The notes under the pieces are model-generated. The model worked only from the letters and a program-made list of their open reading frames with translations. It did no database searches and was not told the origin of the DNA. Positions 12,001 to 21,168 of a DNA stretch of 64,000 nucleotides are shown here, one piece after another. The stretch is from Tritrichomonas musculus. Taxonomy: Eukaryota > Parabasalia > Tritrichomonadida > Tritrichomonadidae. Where the stretch lies: positions 434,001-498,000 of the forward strand of contig JAPFFF010000015.1 of the NCBI GenBank assembly GCA_039105265.1. The letters run 5' to 3'. Made by a program: the position numbers and the translations under genes. The number at the start of each line of letters is the position of its first letter. The stretch's first letter is position 1.

Positions 12001-12320
12001 GTAGCAACAATTTTTTTGAAATTGTCCTGAACAATTGGTGATTGAAGAATGCCAGCTATAATTGGCGTCAACTTTTGAACGATCTGAAAAGCTAATTCGT
12101 TATTCGCAAAAATCCTCTTCTTTACAACTTCAACATGAAGGAAAGTGATTGATACATTAAAAACACGTTCATTCTGGTCTTGCTGAATTGATTGGATTAA
12201 ATAATCGATATATAATGGATATTGCGTCTCAATAAGATTTTGAATAATCGATGAAGCCATTTGATTTTGATCTTGAGACATAAACCCTAATAAAAGATTT
12301 TGGAAATCTTGAAGCTCCAT
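9024..12320 (-). CDS. Importin-beta family karyopherin (importin-5/Kap121-like)
   Basis: A 1098-residue all-helical protein, the usual size for beta-karyopherins, which carry cargo through nuclear pores in a Ran-dependent way. The N-terminus (ELQDFQNLLLGFMSQDQNQ) matches the first HEAT repeat of importin-5/Kap121-type receptors. HEAT-like repeats recur throughout, for example IRNKAMMCLSSISEGAPEMC and ITWQAAYAAISSLAEI. There is a glutamine-rich helical loop near residues 700-740, and the C-terminal repeats retain GKLFYAIPLENAEIANHF. Family assignment rests on length, the N-terminal pattern and repeats; the exact importin is not certain. The ATG at 12320 is the first in frame. Confidence 0.75.
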   Translation of the reverse strand: MELQDFQNLLLGFMSQDQNQMASSIIQNLIETQYPLYIDYLIQSIQQDQNERVFNVSITFLHVEVVKKRIFANNELAFQIVQKLTPIIAGILQSPIVQDNFKKIVATILAQLHIFVFHLDNNIEIAKYILTTFNEMPEIRKYLIHCLFEISVNDQEFGGFNIDDLISIITHNAQDLTLYMPIVNLFFAIAMRRPDTPVLQELFTQLFASCPEENLDEMLHSLSEFAEHSSSFFLPCLPTLTQQLCNFAANVKLPEVIRNKAMMCLSSISEGAPEMCQSTQEYFIPVFQTLIQIASEITDDSPLEYEPNNTEPYQFALDSIGLIFEKFDNSNIFVPIYQLAMTILSNPDITWQAAYAAISSLAEINMIALSYLIDKEEMQKNLFNKLSMFLDIESYTRTRIAVYTFISKLSVRGILCPQNQLCLILILPLESLMIIENNMIAKKLAYQAYTDFISQQTSQKNNEFFERFYPELVKELQTASNDFKINIVRLIGPLVKAAREDAIQYFPSIVQIAFDLMKIRDPNIQAEAIRCYSLAISYVPIDGKIKEWCSQFCQAGIPLLVSTDLDEESLNHLYDAIHSLLCTLDKEVAPLVPQLLTKVIQDAQKGITIEQVNSFDMNDVYKNKSIYYRIQQTSDSPVKNYASMSEITEVRHALLILDALIDSDPDFKNYIDNVYSICENWITNQYSIEPLMKLCWDIFDTILRIFKEQYQNLQEFLRKNQNQLTDEHQQQLIQCTQQSNAHVEIIFHCYINSIKQKGSPVFIDKVLKVLKNAISFARLIKWFNPEVFSNILQTIQPLIDYIFAIKAKKIKDMEEFHTVDLSNRSLAHFDVCLSRISDIISASFKLQPDITYQFYAQTIGPKTNEYLNNELTLIFGILTTTLFIIHTKNKDKMIEFCQILMKYSCMFDREDDDLPEHALYAMGKLFYAIPLENAEIANHFMQFFIQFFASEQIQNVNTDALLMISDYANVTFAKFLHANKDLFDHSDVVNAFLEAIPLFENVVDSDIYFQFMEELLRLGWFTEVCGNDWPELILGHIITGFATNQYKEHTRLMFAQTLRNILSTKEGKEAIIQTLSSIHPNKAHYFRVLINPKKPNSE

Positions 12321-12962
12321 TTGATTAAAAATCTATAGAATTAAATTCAAATTTTGTTTTTCTGTTTTTTTGAATATTTTTTTGTCAAAGAGTTCGTTTT
12401 TACATGCAAATGATATTTTAAAAGAAATTAAAAAGAAATATTTTAAAGCTTTATTATAAGTGATTTGTATTTAAATATGTTTTTTTTTGAATTTGAATTC
12501 AATTTTTTTTTTTATCCAATGAATTATATACATTGTTCATCATTAATCATATTAGTTTTGAATGACGATCATTTTTTTAAAAAAGAAAATGCAAACCTCT
12601 TTCAATAATCTTAATCTCTTGGTAATTTTTGAAAAGTTTATTTTCAAATTCTTAGAAATGGAATAAAAATTCTATATGCTTTATTAAATAATTTGAATAC
12701 TTTTATTTTAAACCTATTTTGAATGATAAATAAACACCTTTCATCAAAATGTTATAATTTGATAAATAGCATTGAATTGTTTGCTGATTCTTTGATTTGT
12801 ATTTGAACCACATTTTTTTTATTCAAATTTTAAAGTGTTTTTGAAAAAGTGGAATATTTCAAGAACGCCTACGATATAATTTATGTATTATATTCTATTT
12901 TAAAAAACAACTTTTTTTTTGAAATAACTATTTCTATATTTTTAATAATACATGACTCACAT
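12321..12962. other. Intergenic upstream of the karyopherin gene
   Basis: AT-rich sequence with no recognised gene. Its last eight bases, ACTCACAT (12955-12962), are the left copy of the target-site duplication of the adjacent element. Confidence 0.5.
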
Positions 12963-13544
12963 TAAGGATGTCGAAGGATGAAATTGTTAAAATTTAAATT
13001 TAAAAAAAAATGATTTTATCTTTAAATTTTCTTTTAAAAAAACTAATTAAAATAAATATTTATATTTAAGATATATATTATATGCTAAATATATTTTTTA
13101 TTATTTTAAAAATATATTGCATCCCTTCATTTCCTTCCCAATAACCGTTTTATCAAAAAATTGGAAAATTCAAATTTGGGAACATAAACCTTAGAAAAAT
13201 TTTGTAAACTACACAATTTGGGAAATGGGGAAGGGCAAATAAACCATAGAAAATTCAGAGAAAACGGTTATTAACCAAAGAACCGACTTGCTTTGAAATA
13301 TTTTATTTAATTCAATTTTTTTTAACTTTTTCTAAACTATAAATAATAAAGAAATCAAATAATTAAATTAGATTAAAATAAAAAGTGCTCAAAAAGTTTA
13401 TAATTAAAATCAAAAAAATTGATTTCTTATAATGAATATTTTGCATGAGTTTATTCAATTATATTTTTACTAATATCTCACCCAAATAAAAAAAGGCAAT
13501 GGGCTGGCCATCCCAAAGCCAAACTGCCCAAAACCGACATCCTT
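12963..13544. mobile_element. Candidate MITE with 8-bp target-site duplication
   Basis: The ends are inverted copies: TAAGGATGTCG on the left and CGACATCCTT on the right. The octamer ACTCACAT occurs immediately outside both (12955-12962 and 13545-13552), a duplication length typical of hAT-type transposition. The interior has no transposase. It contains an inner inverted pair (AATAACCGTTTT near 13138 and its complement near 13262) and two similar direct copies around ATAAACC at about 13184 and 13240. The right end (13499-13544) is notably GC-richer than its surroundings. A 580-bp non-autonomous element fits all of this. Confidence 0.7.
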
Positions 13545-13710
13545 ACTCACATAAATAAAATGAATAATGAATATTCATAACTTATAAAGATACAATAGTT
13601 TTAAATAAAATTTGAGTGTTTATACAATCTACTCAAACAAGAAAAATAATTAGGACTTCTCATCATTATTGGCTTGAGTTACATGGTTAATAATAACAAT
13701 ATCTATCTAT

Positions 13711-14970
13711 TTAATCAAAGGTAAGATTTGAATAGGAGAACCCTTGGAATCTTTGATCTTCGCCAAGTGGAAGAGTTGCAATAGAATCAACAGCTGGCTC
13801 ATTAACACATTCTGGATCGCAATATTTTACATCTTCTTCATTTTTCAGTTCTGGAACAAAATGAGGGGTATATTTCTTATTATAAACATCATTTTCATTC
13901 AGACCACTCATAAATTCATGATTCATGACTTGATCGAAACCGTATCTCTTCTTCATATCCCTATCAAGTAGATGAGAAATTAAATCAACTGCAACAGGAT
14001 CTGCATCATCAGGAAAACTTAATTTACCTTGAGTAACATTAAAATAAAAGCGATCTTTATTATCATCGTGAAATGGGTTTTTGCAATATAATAGTTCATA
14101 AAGTAAAATTCCAAGTGTCCACCAATCAACCTCATATGAATAAGGTTTAAGCACAATTATTTCAGGAGCAAGGAAATCTGCTGTTCCACAGAAAGTTTTT
14201 GTTGTGTTCGAATCCGAAATATCTTTTGAGAGACCAAAATCTACAAGTTTTAAATGCCCATCTTTTGCTATTAATATATTCTCTGGCTTTAAATCACGAT
14301 AAATGATTCCTTTTGAATGAAGAAATTGAAGGGCAATAGCTATTTCTGCAATATAAAGTGGAACATCATCTTTTGAAATATGGTTTTCTATTTGTGACTG
14401 AAGATCACCTCCACTAATATACTCGAGTCCTATATAAAACTTTGTAGGAGTTTGAAATGCAAATTCAAGCTTTTCAATAAATGGATGATTTATTTTACCT
14501 AATATTTCCCTTTCAGCGAGAACAGTCTTAACTCTACCAGAATGAATCAATTTTTCTTTGTGAATGGTTTTTAGAGCAAAAATTTGTCCAGTTGATATCA
14601 TTGAAACAAGCATTACTTTACCAAAAAACCCTCTTCCAATAACAGAAATAATTTTAAATGATTCCATTGTTAAATTGGCTGTACAAAATGTTACTGTTCT
14701 TAGATCAAGAAGCCAACGCAATAAATCTTCTTTGTCTTTTGACGTAAACTCGTATTTCTTTTTTCCTTGCATTATTGAAATTGCATCATGATCTTTTGAT
14801 GAATAGTAGTTAACAAGCGTTTCTTTGTCAAGCTCACAAATATGCTTAATTTTGGTACTATTGGGCGACTTTTTCATTATAAGAGTTGATCCTTGAAGTA
14901 TAAAGTATTTCCGTTTTGATCTCTTAAAAAATCCAGTTTTGGTTATTAGATACCCTTCATGAGAAGTCAT
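13711..14970 (-). CDS. AGC kinase with N-terminal PH domain (Akt/PKB-like)
   Basis: A 419-residue serine/threonine kinase. A PH domain occupies about residues 1-98 (EGYLITKTGFFKRSKRKYFI near its start), suggesting phosphoinositide-controlled membrane recruitment. The kinase domain runs from about 104 (glycine loop GRGFFGKV, lysine in FALKTIHK, catalytic YRDLKPENILI, DFGLSKDI) to about 355. The T-loop TKTFCGTADFLAPE is the PDK1-type site of AGC kinases, and the tail ends with the hydrophobic motif FQGFSY (408-413), a TORC2/PDK1-type site. This order is diagnostic for Akt/PKB. Upstream, in transcript sense, two Inr-like TCATTT/TCATAG motifs lie within 30 bases of the ATG. Confidence 0.92.
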   Translation of the reverse strand: MTSHEGYLITKTGFFKRSKRKYFILQGSTLIMKKSPNSTKIKHICELDKETLVNYYSSKDHDAISIMQGKKKYEFTSKDKEDLLRWLLDLRTVTFCTANLTMESFKIISVIGRGFFGKVMLVSMISTGQIFALKTIHKEKLIHSGRVKTVLAEREILGKINHPFIEKLEFAFQTPTKFYIGLEYISGGDLQSQIENHISKDDVPLYIAEIAIALQFLHSKGIIYRDLKPENILIAKDGHLKLVDFGLSKDISDSNTTKTFCGTADFLAPEIIVLKPYSYEVDWWTLGILLYELLYCKNPFHDDNKDRFYFNVTQGKLSFPDDADPVAVDLISHLLDRDMKKRYGFDQVMNHEFMSGLNENDVYNKKYTPHFVPELKNEEDVKYCDPECVNEPAVDSIATLPLGEDQRFQGFSYSNLTFD

Positions 14971-15264
14971 TCTAAGTTTTCTATGAAAAATGAAAAATTT
15001 TCAATTTTGTATACATAATATTTGATCGAATAGAGATTTTCGAAAAAAAAAATAAAAGGATAAATCATTGCATTTTATTTTAAAATGTGCATTGTTTAAG
15101 AAAGAATCTCATATTTATGTTTAATTAATTTGAATAGTAAATAATCTATGATTTTAGAAATTGAATAGGTATTTAGTAAATATTGAATGGAACGAACAAT
15201 TTTTCAGATACAAATTCAATATTTTATAAAAATATAAAAATAAAAAATCGATGTAAAATGACAT
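14971..15264. other. Intergenic between two kinase genes
   Basis: Short AT-rich spacer of about 290 bases between the DYRK stop and the Akt-like start, both on the minus strand. Apart from the Inr-like motifs near the Akt-like ATG, nothing is seen. Confidence 0.5.
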
Positions 15265-16632
15265 TTAATATAAGATGCTGGAAGACATGAGTTTTGGAAG
15301 ATATTTACTTCCTGGTATATTAACATTAATTTCTTTTGTGCGGATCCATGGATGCTGCAAAGCTTGCGTTGCAGTAATCCGTTTCTTTTGATCCCACGTT
15401 AAACATTTCATGAGGAAGTCTATAAGCTGATCATCATTTGTATTCATAACTTCTTTTAAATTCATTGTTCCAGGTTTTCTTTCTGTATCAGATTTGCATT
15501 CTTTAAGTTGATAATCGTCGTCAAAGAATTCATCTCGCCTCTTTCCTTTCTCTACTAACTCAATAGGTGGCTTGCCAAGTAGCTCAGATATCATATAAAG
15601 CTCTTCAAGCTCATCATCACCAGGAAAAAGAGGCCGTCCAATAAGCAACTCAATAAGAACGAGGGCCATGCTCCAAATATCCATCGGCGGCCCATAATCA
15701 ATTCCAATCATTACTTCTGGTGCTCTATAAAATCTTGATTGAATATACTGATATTTCTGATGTCCGATGAAACAACCAGAGCCAAAATCAATAATTTTTA
15801 TAAGACTTTTGCTTCCTGGCTGAAGTAATATATTTTCCGGCTTGATATCACAATGAATAATACCATTTCTATGACATGTTTCTAATCCTTCAAGGATTTG
15901 TAACGCATACATTCTAACAGTTCTTACAAGTAATGGCTTATAATCATTTGCATCACTTAGCTCGTAAAGGTTCATACCTAATATTTCGAACGAAAGACAA
16001 ATATGTGATCGAAATATGAAAAAATCACGAGCTTGAACAATGTGCCTTGAGTTGCTTTTGTTTAGAATGGCGAGTATCTGAGCTTCAACCAACCCTTGCT
16101 CATGCATCTGCTCTGTATTAACGATTACTTTAATTGCAACTGTTTTCTTTGTTTTATGGTCAAAGCATCGAATCACTTGGCCAAATGCTCCTGCTCCAAA
16201 AAGAGCCATAATTTCGAATCGATATGCGAGATGATTTCCAACGATAAGCATCATATTGTGCGAATCATCGTCAAACCCATGATTGTATTCGTTTTCTGGA
16301 TCTGGATCAATCTTGTGATTTGGTTTTCCAAGGAAATAAATCTCTGGAAAGTTTAAAATTTCTTTCTTTTCAAACGGACGTAACAAAGTTGGATATTTTT
16401 GAATTGCAAGTTGTGGCGATATTGGCCCATTTGGAATAATCGGATTCATACTGCTTCTTAGAGTTCTTGCTGATTGCGAAGGGCGTTTTGTGCGAGGGCT
16501 TGAATTTGTATTTTGTCCATAAATCGAAGGAGGGCGAGGTCTGTATTGTGAATTTTCTTCTTGGTTATATCTTCGATGTTTGTTAGGGGAGTTCGGCGGC
16601 TGTTGAGGCTGATAATTTGATGCGCCGAACAT
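15265..16632 (-). CDS. DYRK-family dual-specificity kinase (class 2-like)
   Basis: A CMGC kinase of 455 residues counted from the ATG at 16632 (MFGASNYQ). The frame extends seven codons further to a GTG, which I do not use. A Pro/Asn/Arg-rich leader of about 90 residues precedes a DYRK-homology box (NHGFDDDSHNMMLIV) and the kinase core: GAGAFGQV, VAIKVI, HCDIKPENIL, DFGSGC. The activation segment YQYIQSRFYRAPEV carries the Tyr-X-Tyr pair that DYRKs autophosphorylate co-translationally. The homology box favours DYRK2/Pom1-type proteins, which act in cell polarity, cytokinesis and stress control. It sits between two other kinase genes on the same strand. Confidence 0.92.
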   Translation of the reverse strand: MFGASNYQPQQPPNSPNKHRRYNQEENSQYRPRPPSIYGQNTNSSPRTKRPSQSARTLRSSMNPIIPNGPISPQLAIQKYPTLLRPFEKKEILNFPEIYFLGKPNHKIDPDPENEYNHGFDDDSHNMMLIVGNHLAYRFEIMALFGAGAFGQVIRCFDHKTKKTVAIKVIVNTEQMHEQGLVEAQILAILNKSNSRHIVQARDFFIFRSHICLSFEILGMNLYELSDANDYKPLLVRTVRMYALQILEGLETCHRNGIIHCDIKPENILLQPGSKSLIKIIDFGSGCFIGHQKYQYIQSRFYRAPEVMIGIDYGPPMDIWSMALVLIELLIGRPLFPGDDELEELYMISELLGKPPIELVEKGKRRDEFFDDDYQLKECKSDTERKPGTMNLKEVMNTNDDQLIDFLMKCLTWDQKKRITATQALQHPWIRTKEINVNIPGSKYLPKLMSSSILY

Positions 16633-17815
16633 ATTCTTTTTGATATTCCCCACGTTAAAATTCTTTAAAAATTTTGTTTCATCTCAAAATTGAATGCTTT
16701 CATTGAAAATTTGAATATTAATTTCAAATCAGATGCAAATGATATGAATAAAACGGTAATGTATCTAATAATGCAAATATCAAAATCTTGATTTTTATTA
16801 CTTTACAGATAACTTATTAATGAATAAATATAATAATTCATTTATGATAATTTGAATATTAGTATTCACACAATTTCATTCTTTAACGGACTCAGCTTAT
16901 TTAATTTCACAAGAAAGTCAATTACGTAAATCAAGATAAGACATTAATAAAAAAAAAAAATATAAATATAGATATAAAAGATGATAGCTTAAATACATTG
17001 AAACATGCATTGAGGATTAAAATAATTGCTTAATTCTAATTGCATAAATTGAAAAAATCAGTGAAAAATAAATCAATTTTGAAACAACAATATTCTATCT
17101 TCCTCAGAAACTCAAATAATTGTAACAACATTCTTTTGTTTAATTTAAAATAAGGAAAAAAGTTCAATAGAAAAACGTATATAAACGTACGTAATGAAGA
17201 GAGACGTTAATTTATTGATATGATATACATACGTTTTAAAATATTCCGATTTACAATATACCAATAAATATAAAGAATTTTGATGTTACATACATTTATA
17301 TTAAAATTTGAATAAACATCCTTTTATATAAATATGATTTTGTTGAAATGAAATAAACTGATTCATATTTTTGTATGGTTTCTTTTTTGGAGATAAAAAA
17401 AAGTGATATGAAGTTTATTTTAATTCAAATAGCAATTATTTTTTGAAGTTATTTGAGAAAAATTAAAATTATCATTTGAAAAATATTCTTTTTTCAAAAC
17501 TTGAAAATTGATGCAATTCAAATTATTATTTACATTTCAATGCGATTTGTAAAATATCATTAATTTTAATCATCAAGTTCATGAAACAATGTGCTACTGC
17601 TGATAATTTTAAAGCCAAAACAACTTTTAACAAATTTGTCTGATATTTTTTGAATTTTAATATTTGATAAAATACTTCAAGTTTATTAATAAACTTATGA
17701 AGCCATTTTGATATTAATAATATTTTTCAAGTGAATAAATGACAGAAAAAGTTAAAATTAATGTTTATAAATAAAAAAAAAAATAATTACATACAATTGA
17801 TATAAAAAAATATAT
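16633..17815. other. Intergenic region of about 1.2 kb
   Basis: AT-rich with no gene seen. A weak inverted pair around ACGTAT at about 17175 and ATACGT at about 17229 is the only structure noted. Confidence 0.5.
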
Positions 17816-18808
17816 TCAACTTGCTTTCATTGAATTTAATGACTGGATTTGTGCATTTTTCATCTTTTCATTAGCAATAACCCATTCCAAAAGAGGCTGA
17901 TTTGCAGCATCATTTGAAAATTTAATAACCCAAGGAAATTTTACAAGATCTTCAACTGCCGCTCTTTTTGACTGATCAATTTTTAGGCATGAAGTAATAA
18001 AATCATGACATTCAGTTGAATAACCTTCTGGAAGTTTAACTTGGATATCATTTTGCACATAAGCTTTTAAATCCCAAAAAGTTATATTATCTGAATCACC
18101 AGGATAAGGAAACTTTCCCAATGCACATTGGTATACAATCATGCCTAGAGACCAAATATCACTTTTGAATGAATAAGATTGGTTTTCAATTCTTTCAGGT
18201 GCCATATATGAAATCGTACCAATATAACTTTGAGCTTGCTCAATTGATGCCGCAAGCTGACGTGCCATTCCAAAATCTGCAATTTTGACTTCACCTTTTT
18301 TTGAAATAAGAATATTGCTTGGTTTTAAATCTCTATGAAGAAAGTAGTTTCTTCGAAGATAAGATAATCCTTGAAGAACACACCAAACAAGCCTCCCTAG
18401 TGCAGGTTCTGTCATTTGAGGTGTAAACATTAAATAATCTGCAAGTGATTGACCGTCATTATATGACATCAAAATTTGAACACGCTCATCGACATAAAAT
18501 GCAGTGTAAATTCTAACAATATTTGGGTGACGAAGAATATTAAGACAATGAATATCAGTAATTGTTTTTTGTAAGTCAGAGCTGCCTTGCCATCTAATCT
18601 TTTTTAAAGCATAACTTTCTCCCGTTTTTCTATAAATAACACGATAAACAATTGATTGTGAACCGCTTCCAAGCTGTTCTTTGACATCAAAATCATCAAG
18701 AACCAAATTTGTAGAATTTGGTAACGATGGTGGAGGGGTATGTGAAACATGATCAGTTTTTATATTGACTGGATCAAGTTGTATTTTTCTTTTTTCTTTG
18801 AGTTTCAT
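17816..18808 (-). CDS. MAP kinase kinase-like (STE7) protein kinase
   Basis: A 330-residue kinase from the first ATG at 18808; the frame extends upstream to a TTG at 18847. The kinase domain begins near residue 40: GSGSQSIVYRV glycine loop, YALKKIRW lysine, HRDLKPSNILI catalytic loop, DFGMARQL and the activation segment SYIGTISYMAPERI. HRDLKPSN together with the GTxSYMAPER segment is typical of MEK-type STE7 kinases, the middle tier of MAPK cascades. The activation loop has fewer obvious Ser/Thr sites than canonical MEKs, so mode of activation is unclear. No regulatory domain is seen outside the catalytic core. An Inr-like TCATAAAT lies about 50 bases before the chosen ATG. Confidence 0.85.
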   Translation of the reverse strand: MKLKEKRKIQLDPVNIKTDHVSHTPPPSLPNSTNLVLDDFDVKEQLGSGSQSIVYRVIYRKTGESYALKKIRWQGSSDLQKTITDIHCLNILRHPNIVRIYTAFYVDERVQILMSYNDGQSLADYLMFTPQMTEPALGRLVWCVLQGLSYLRRNYFLHRDLKPSNILISKKGEVKIADFGMARQLAASIEQAQSYIGTISYMAPERIENQSYSFKSDIWSLGMIVYQCALGKFPYPGDSDNITFWDLKAYVQNDIQVKLPEGYSTECHDFITSCLKIDQSKRAAVEDLVKFPWVIKFSNDAANQPLLEWVIANEKMKNAQIQSLNSMKAS

Positions 18809-19765
18809 ATTTAGAGTTTCGGCCAGATATAAAACAGTTGTTTTCAAAAATTTATGATAAATCGTTATTAAAAATTATAATTATTTTTCTTCATCATTTG
18901 TAGACAAAAGTAAAATGTAATGAGATTTTATTATCTTGTATAAGATACTAGAATCTTTTTTTGACTCAATAATTACCTAAATGATTTTATTATCATAATT
19001 ATGAGCAAAATTTAATCAATTATGTTGATTTATGGGAAAAAAAGGAAATACATTGTTTAATAAATAAACTTTTATAGATATGAAAGGGATAAAACAAATA
19101 TAAATAGTTTTATTACACCTAAATATCTCATCATTTTAAGCCTATAAGCATTAATTCTTTTATGCCATTCAATATCAGGAGTTTGTCACAAATATCTTAT
19201 AATATTTATATAGAATATGATGAATTTTTGGGAAATTTCAATTTTAAAAAATGGTTAAGAATGAACTTTCATATTTTTACCTTTTTTTTTTTACACAATC
19301 AATAATGAAATAATAATAAAATGAAATTATTAAAGAATTATTTAATAATATATGCTGGTTATTTTTATTTATTTTCAATTTAAAAATGAATTTATTCCAA
19401 TAAAAAACATATCTTCTATAAATTTCCAACTTATTATTATATATAATTAACATAAATAATTATATTAATAATTTAATTAATATATAATTCACTTGAATTA
19501 CTAGTATATTTAAAAAATAAAAAATAATACTTTTTAAATTTACTTTAAAAATTGATAAAGAAATTGATAACTTTTTAAGAAATAAATTCTTTATTCTCTC
19601 TTTTTATGACTTTTTCAAAATAAACTTTCAGATTGGTATTGATATAACTATTTTGTCGTTAAATTTTCTCTCATATAAATATTTAATTTAAATATGTTTT
19701 AGTGATTTTTGAAATAACAATCAAATATTTATGAATTTTCATATCACATTTCGCATAAAACTTCG
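18809..19765. other. Divergent intergenic region
   Basis: An AT-rich 960-base region shared by the minus-strand MAP2K-like gene and the plus-strand PP1-like gene. It is very AT-rich around 19440-19500. The only motif noted is the Inr-like TCACATTT at 19744-19751. Confidence 0.5.
19744..19751 (+). promoter_or_regulatory. Inr-like motif before the PP1-like gene
   Basis: TCACATTT matches the extended Trichomonas initiator pattern TCAYWWNT at all eight positions and lies 22 bases before the ATG. Based on motif and distance only. Confidence 0.35.
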
Positions 19766-20806
19766 ATGGTGGAAAATAATAATGAAGAACGCCTTGACTC
19801 CATCATCGCGAAGCTTACAGATCCGAAAGCTATTCGAATTAAAATTCCAACTCCTGATGTTCTTTTTCTTATAGATTCAGCAAAATCAGTTTTTGAAGCA
19901 GAACCAACATTATTAGAATTAAAACCTCCTTTAAATATATGTGGCGACATCCATGGCCAATTTTCAGATCTTTTGCGTCTATTTGCACTTGATAATCCTA
20001 TCCCTGCATCAAGATATTTATTTCTTGGTGATTATGTTGATCGTGGGCCTCAAAGTCTTGAAGTAATATGCTTACTTCTTGCATTGAAACTCCGCTATCC
20101 TGATAGCGTATACATGCTTAGGGGAAACCATGAATGTCAAGAAATGTCAGAACTTTATGGATTTGCAGCTGAATGTATAACAAAGCAAAATAAGCTTGTG
20201 TATAACGAGTTTTGTCAGCTTTTTGAGAGAATTCCTATTGCTGCAATAATATCAAATCGTATTTTTTGTGTCCATGGCGGATTATCACCTCAACTTGAAA
20301 GTGTATCACAAATTAAAGCAATAACTAGGCCAACAACTGTTCCAGAAACAGGCCTTCTTGCAGACTTACTTTGGTCTGATCCTGATAAATCCACTAGAGA
20401 ATGGGGGCCTAGTGAAAGAGGAGTTACATATGTATGGGGTTTGAATCCCGCAAAACGTTTTCTTGCAAAATCCAAATTTTCTGTCCTCGTTAGAGCTCAT
20501 CAATGTGCAATGCAAGGAATTGAGTTTCCATTTGCACCCGATAGATCTGTTATAACTGTCTTCTCAGCCCCTGCATATGTAAATGAGTTTAAAAACAAAG
20601 GAGCAATTTTAAAAGTTGACCCGAACTTGGTTATAACAACAGCTATATTAAATATTGAGAAAAGGCAAGTTACTACCAAAAATATATCAGATTCACCTAA
20701 AAGGAGCCAAAGTGCTTCTTCCGCTACTACAACTATTAAAAGAAGACCAGTCACTCCAAAAGATGCCAGAACATCGCCCATACGGAAAAAAGCAGCAATG
20801 CTATAA
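19766..20806 (+). CDS. Divergent PP1-type Ser/Thr phosphatase
   Basis: A 346-residue PPP-family catalytic protein. Metal-binding signatures are intact: GDIHGQF, GDYVDRG, RGNHE, then HGGLSP and RAHQ. Spacing and the N-terminal helix (LDSIIAKLTDP) are PP1-like. Two conserved stretches differ: the segment usually SAPNYCGEF reads SAPAYVNEF, and the preceding GVSFTFG-like strand reads GVTYVWG. The first lies in the beta12-beta13 loop over the active site, which binds toxins and inhibitors in canonical PP1. The C-terminal 50 residues are a Ser/Thr/Lys/Arg-rich tail with SP sites. It is probably an active but specialised PP1 paralogue. Confidence 0.9.
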   Translation: MVENNNEERLDSIIAKLTDPKAIRIKIPTPDVLFLIDSAKSVFEAEPTLLELKPPLNICGDIHGQFSDLLRLFALDNPIPASRYLFLGDYVDRGPQSLEVICLLLALKLRYPDSVYMLRGNHECQEMSELYGFAAECITKQNKLVYNEFCQLFERIPIAAIISNRIFCVHGGLSPQLESVSQIKAITRPTTVPETGLLADLLWSDPDKSTREWGPSERGVTYVWGLNPAKRFLAKSKFSVLVRAHQCAMQGIEFPFAPDRSVITVFSAPAYVNEFKNKGAILKVDPNLVITTAILNIEKRQVTTKNISDSPKRSQSASSATTTIKRRPVTPKDARTSPIRKKAAML

Positions 20807-21168
20807 TAGTATGATGATCAATTTTTTGTTTATTAATTTTTAATTATATAATTATAACTAATGTAAATCAAACTTTCCATTTTATTGAACCATATCTTTA
20901 CTACTTATATTTTTTAAAAATATATTATTTTTTAGAGATACTTTTTTAGAATCATACAATTTGTATGAATCAAATGCCTTATCTTTTTTATTTAATTTAA
21001 TTTATATCATTAATGATCAAAATGCATGAGATATTGCTTTTTTTGAGTTTTTAATTGAATCAAGCTCATTCATTAATGAGGAAAATCTGAATTATAAATT
21101 TCAATTAGAGAAAAAAAAATAAATCTATCAAAACATTCATTGACCAATAAATTCAAAAATAAATAAAT
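20807..21168. other. Intergenic between PP1-like and ESF1-like genes
   Basis: AT-rich spacer; no further feature recognised. Confidence 0.5.

Noticed and set aside
16633-16653. GTG start of the DYRK gene; similarly TTG starts at 8460, 18847, 39237, 59887 and 61911
   Set aside because: In each case a nearby in-frame ATG exists and non-ATG starts are unusual in these genes, so the ATG was used.
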